7,730 nucleotides of DNA from CAYMRB01 sp964392615 (GTDB lineage Bacteria; Planctomycetota; UBA8108). A program made the translations under genes and the position numbers. The DNA lies in contig CAYMRB010000467.1 of NCBI GenBank assembly GCA_964392615.1, positions 1-7,730 on the forward strand, read 5' to 3'. This document shows, piece after piece, positions 5,187-7,730 of the stretch (positions are counted from its first letter, which is position 1; every line of letters begins with the position of its first letter). The notes beneath the pieces were generated by a model. The model worked only from the letters and a program-made list of their open reading frames with translations. It did no database searches and was not told where the DNA came from.

Positions 5187-7730
5187 ATGAACCGCGACGC
5201 GCCCTCCGCTCCTTCTGACGGCAGCTTCGACCGTCGCGCCTTCCTGAAGCTCGCGGGCTTCTCTCTCGGAAGCGCCGCGCTCTCCGGCTGTACGCGAGGG
5301 AAGGACGAGAAGCTGATTCCGTACCTCGTCAAGCCCGAGGAGATCACCCCCGGTCGCTCGTATTGGTACGCGTCGACATGCGGTGCCTGCACAGCAGGAT
5401 GCGGCGTGCTGACGAAGAACCGCGACGGCCGGCCGATCAAGCTCGAGGGCTCCCCGTCTCAGCCGGTCTCGGCGGGCGGCCTTTGCGCGCTAGGCCAGGC
5501 GAGCGTCCTCGGCCTGTACGACTCCCAGCGGCTGACCGGGCCGCGCGTCGACGGCAAGGACGCGGCGTGGGCTGATACCGATCAGCGCATCGCCGGCGAG
5601 CTGAAACGCATCCGGGAGTCCGGAGGAGCCGTCCGGTTCCTGTCACGGACGATCACGAGCCCGACCCTGCGCGCGTCGATCGACGCATTCCTCGCGACAT
5701 GCGGAGGCGACGCACGGTTGGTCGAGTACGACCCGGTATCGGCGTCGGCCCTCCTGGACGCGCAGGACGAGGCCTACGGCGTCCGCGCCGTGCCGCGATA
5801 CCGTTTCGACCGCGCCGAAGTCATCGTGTCGTTCGACGCCGATTTCCTCGGCACGTGGATCTCGCCGGTCGAGTACACCGCTGCGTATCAGAAGGGACGC
5901 GCGCTCACCGGCGCCGACTCGAAGCCGAGCTATCACGCGCAGATCGAATCTCGGCTGTCGGTCACCGGGAGCAATGCGGACGGCCGTTGGACGGTTCGCC
6001 CGTCGGCGATCGGCCTCGCGTTGGCGCATCTCGCCGTGGCGATCGCGCGCCACGCCGGAGTCGACGCGCCGTGGACGAACCTCGCGGAGAGCCCGCTTCC
6101 CAGCGAGGCCGTGGAAGCCCTCGCAACTCGGCTATGGAAAGCGTCCCGTGGACGGACGTTGGTCGTTTGTGGCGCGAACGACCGGCAGGCGCAGCGCGCA
6201 GCGGCGTGGGTCAATCACGTCCTCGCGAACGTCTCGAACGGCGATAGCGAGACGACGATCGATCTCCGCAGTCCGTCGCATCAACTGCGCGGAGACGACC
6301 AGGCGCTCTCCGGGCTGCTGCAAGAAGTCGGCGCCGGTCAGGTCGGCGCGCTGTTCGTTCACGGCGTCAATCCGGTCTACGATCTCCCCGGAGGCGCAGG
6401 GCTCGGCGCAGCGATCGGCAAGATTCCCCTCGTCGTCAGCTTCGCTGAGCGCGTCGACGAATCGGCCGAGTTCGCCCACTGTGTGTGCCCCGACCACCAC
6501 TTCCTCGAAAGCTGGAGCGACGCCGAGCCGGTCGCCGGCGTGGTGACGATGACGCAGCCGGCGATCCGGCCGCTTGGCAAGACGCGCTCGGTGGTCGAGA
6601 GCCTCGCGGCATGGCAAGGCAACCCGATCTCGCACCGCGAGGCGCTGCGCGCCCACTGGCGCGACGCGATCCGGCCTCGATCCGCGACGTCCGACCTCGA
6701 TTCGCTATGGGACGGCGCCCTGCAGAACGGCTACGTCGCGGTCACGCCGCGCGCGCCGGCACCGAAGCCGTACAGCGTGCAGGATCTCGGCGCTGCACCG
6801 ATCGCGTCTCCCGCCGACCTCGAGCTGGTGCTCCATCCGTCGGTGTCGCAGCGCGACGGGCGCGAGGCGCACAATCCGTGGCTGCAAGAGCTGCCGGATC
6901 CGATCAGCAAAGTCACCTGGGACAATTACGCAGCCATCTCGCCGGCGACCGCCGAGCGCCTCGGCATCGATACGGGCGACATGCTGCAGGTCGCGACAGA
7001 CAGTGCGAACGGCGACGCCTCGAGCGTCGAGGTCCCGGCCCTCGTCCAGAGAGGTCAGAACGACCACGCCGTCGCGATCTCGCTCGGCTACGGGCGCAAG
7101 GGAACGAACCGTTTCGCGCGCGTCGGTCCGCAATGGCTGCACGCGCAGGCGACCGTGGGGGACGACGAGACCATCGGCGCCAACGCGACGCCGCTCCTGT
7201 CGCTCGTCGACGGAACGCTGCGCTATTGCGGAGCTCCCGTCCAGGTCACCCGCGCCGCCGGCAAGCGCGACATGGCGCTGACCCAGATCTACGACTCGCT
7301 CGAGGTGCCGGCTCACCTCTCGGGTGGGCACTCGCACCCGCGCCCCATCGCGCAGGAGACGACCCTCGAGGAGTACCGCAAGGACCCGGCGTCGGGCGGC
7401 CACGCAAGCCACGAGCTCGTCTCGCTGTGGACCGACGACCATTCCTACGACGATCACCACTGGGCCATGGCGATCGACCTCTCCCGCTGCACTGGCTGCA
7501 GCGCGTGCGTGATCGGCTGCCAGGCCGAGAACAACGTGCCGGTCGTCGGCAAGGACGAGGTCCTCCGCAGCCGCGAGATGAGCTGGCTGCGCATCGATCG
7601 CTACTACGCGGGCGACGGCGACGACCTCCGCGTGGCGCACCAACCGATGATGTGCCATCACTGCGATAACGCGCCGTGCGAGAACGTCTGTCCGGTGCTC
7701 GCGACCGTGCACAGCTCCGAGGGTCTCAAC
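5187..7730 (+). CDS. actB: Alternative complex III iron-sulfur subunit ActB (Tat-exported fusion, 3' partial)
   Basis: ActB is the large periplasmic subunit of alternative complex III. The frame stays open to the window edge (848 codons seen). The N-terminus has a Tat signal (DRRAFLK, arginines 16-17), a hydrophobic stretch and LSGC (Cys35), which resembles a lipobox. Next comes a molybdopterin-oxidoreductase-like domain (about 50-740) with C65-x2-C68-x3-C72 and C100 at its start. ADFLG near 225 and the NPWLQELPDPISKVTWDNY segment (about 563-581) are typical of ActB. I found no clear Mo-ligand motif, in keeping with ActB being non-catalytic at Mo. The C-terminal ferredoxin domain starts near residue 758 with C768-x2-C771-x2-C774-x3-C778, then C823-x2-C826-x4-C831-x3-C835-P; its later clusters lie outside the window. 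The ATG at 5187 is the only plausible start after the actA stop. No clear Shine-Dalgarno precedes it, so coupling to actA is likely. An NrfD-like actC should follow. A fused Psr/Qrc-type complex is the alternative. Confidence 0.88.
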   Translation, partial: MNRDAPSAPSDGSFDRRAFLKLAGFSLGSAALSGCTRGKDEKLIPYLVKPEEITPGRSYWYASTCGACTAGCGVLTKNRDGRPIKLEGSPSQPVSAGGLCALGQASVLGLYDSQRLTGPRVDGKDAAWADTDQRIAGELKRIRESGGAVRFLSRTITSPTLRASIDAFLATCGGDARLVEYDPVSASALLDAQDEAYGVRAVPRYRFDRAEVIVSFDADFLGTWISPVEYTAAYQKGRALTGADSKPSYHAQIESRLSVTGSNADGRWTVRPSAIGLALAHLAVAIARHAGVDAPWTNLAESPLPSEAVEALATRLWKASRGRTLVVCGANDRQAQRAAAWVNHVLANVSNGDSETTIDLRSPSHQLRGDDQALSGLLQEVGAGQVGALFVHGVNPVYDLPGGAGLGAAIGKIPLVVSFAERVDESAEFAHCVCPDHHFLESWSDAEPVAGVVTMTQPAIRPLGKTRSVVESLAAWQGNPISHREALRAHWRDAIRPRSATSDLDSLWDGALQNGYVAVTPRAPAPKPYSVQDLGAAPIASPADLELVLHPSVSQRDGREAHNPWLQELPDPISKVTWDNYAAISPATAERLGIDTGDMLQVATDSANGDASSVEVPALVQRGQNDHAVAISLGYGRKGTNRFARVGPQWLHAQATVGDDETIGANATPLLSLVDGTLRYCGAPVQVTRAAGKRDMALTQIYDSLEVPAHLSGGHSHPRPIAQETTLEEYRKDPASGGHASHELVSLWTDDHSYDDHHWAMAIDLSRCTGCSACVIGCQAENNVPVVGKDEVLRSREMSWLRIDRYYAGDGDDLRVAHQPMMCHHCDNAPCENVCPVLATVHSSEGLN

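Noticed and set aside
5160..5189. actA and actB share one reading frame, separated by a single TGA and eight codons, hinting at read-through.
   Set aside because: The actB Tat signal needs a free N-terminus and actA ends naturally one residue after its fifth heme motif, so a fusion product makes no sense; the shared frame is a one-in-three event.
6485..7712. Long frames on both strands (plus 6485-7669, minus 6705-7712) inside the actB region.
   Set aside because: They overlap the actB frame, which encodes clear ActB and ferredoxin motifs; their own products are R/A/G-rich and lack family features.

Overview
The window is a compact, GC-rich, single-strand (+) block of respiratory genes. It runs from the tail of a membrane-bound nitrate reductase operon into the start of an alternative complex III (ACIII, act) operon. 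The product families point to a respiring diderm bacterium with a dissimilatory nitrate system and a cytochrome c chain fed by ACIII. ACIII is found, for example, in Bacteroidota, Myxococcota, Acidobacteriota, Planctomycetota and Gemmatimonadota. The sequence does not allow a firmer taxonomic call; high GC makes a typical Bacteroidota less likely.

Layout: narH (1-1415, 5' end cut off; iron-sulfur beta subunit), narJ (1415-2050; NarG assembly chaperone), narI (2047-2790; di-heme cytochrome b gamma subunit), a 67-base spacer with a small hairpin, narK (2858-4492; nitrate/nitrite MFS transporter with an extra membrane segment block), actA (4512-5162; membrane-anchored pentaheme cytochrome c), and actB (5187 to the window end, 3' end cut off; Tat-exported fusion of a molybdopterin-oxidoreductase-like domain and a multi-cluster ferredoxin domain). 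narH/narJ overlap by one base and narJ/narI by four, which suggests translational coupling. The narK-actA and actA-actB gaps are 19 and 24 bases. No gene-free stretch exceeds 70 bases. No rRNA, tRNA, CRISPR array, insertion sequence or convincing terminator was seen.

How the genes fit together: NarK brings in nitrate and/or exports nitrite. NarI oxidises quinol and passes electrons through NarH to the Mo site on NarG, presumably encoded just upstream, with NarJ needed for NarG maturation. The act genes encode a second quinol oxidase that passes electrons to periplasmic cytochrome c, and so to terminal oxidases or to later denitrification enzymes. Their tight, same-strand arrangement suggests that both quinol-oxidising branches may be co-expressed, but this is inferred from spacing alone.

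The points most worth a second look are the direct nar-act junction, the retention of a four-cysteine iron-sulfur motif in the ActB N-terminal domain, and the enlarged NarK. The window looks mainly like known families in an uncommon arrangement; I did not see a wholly new system.
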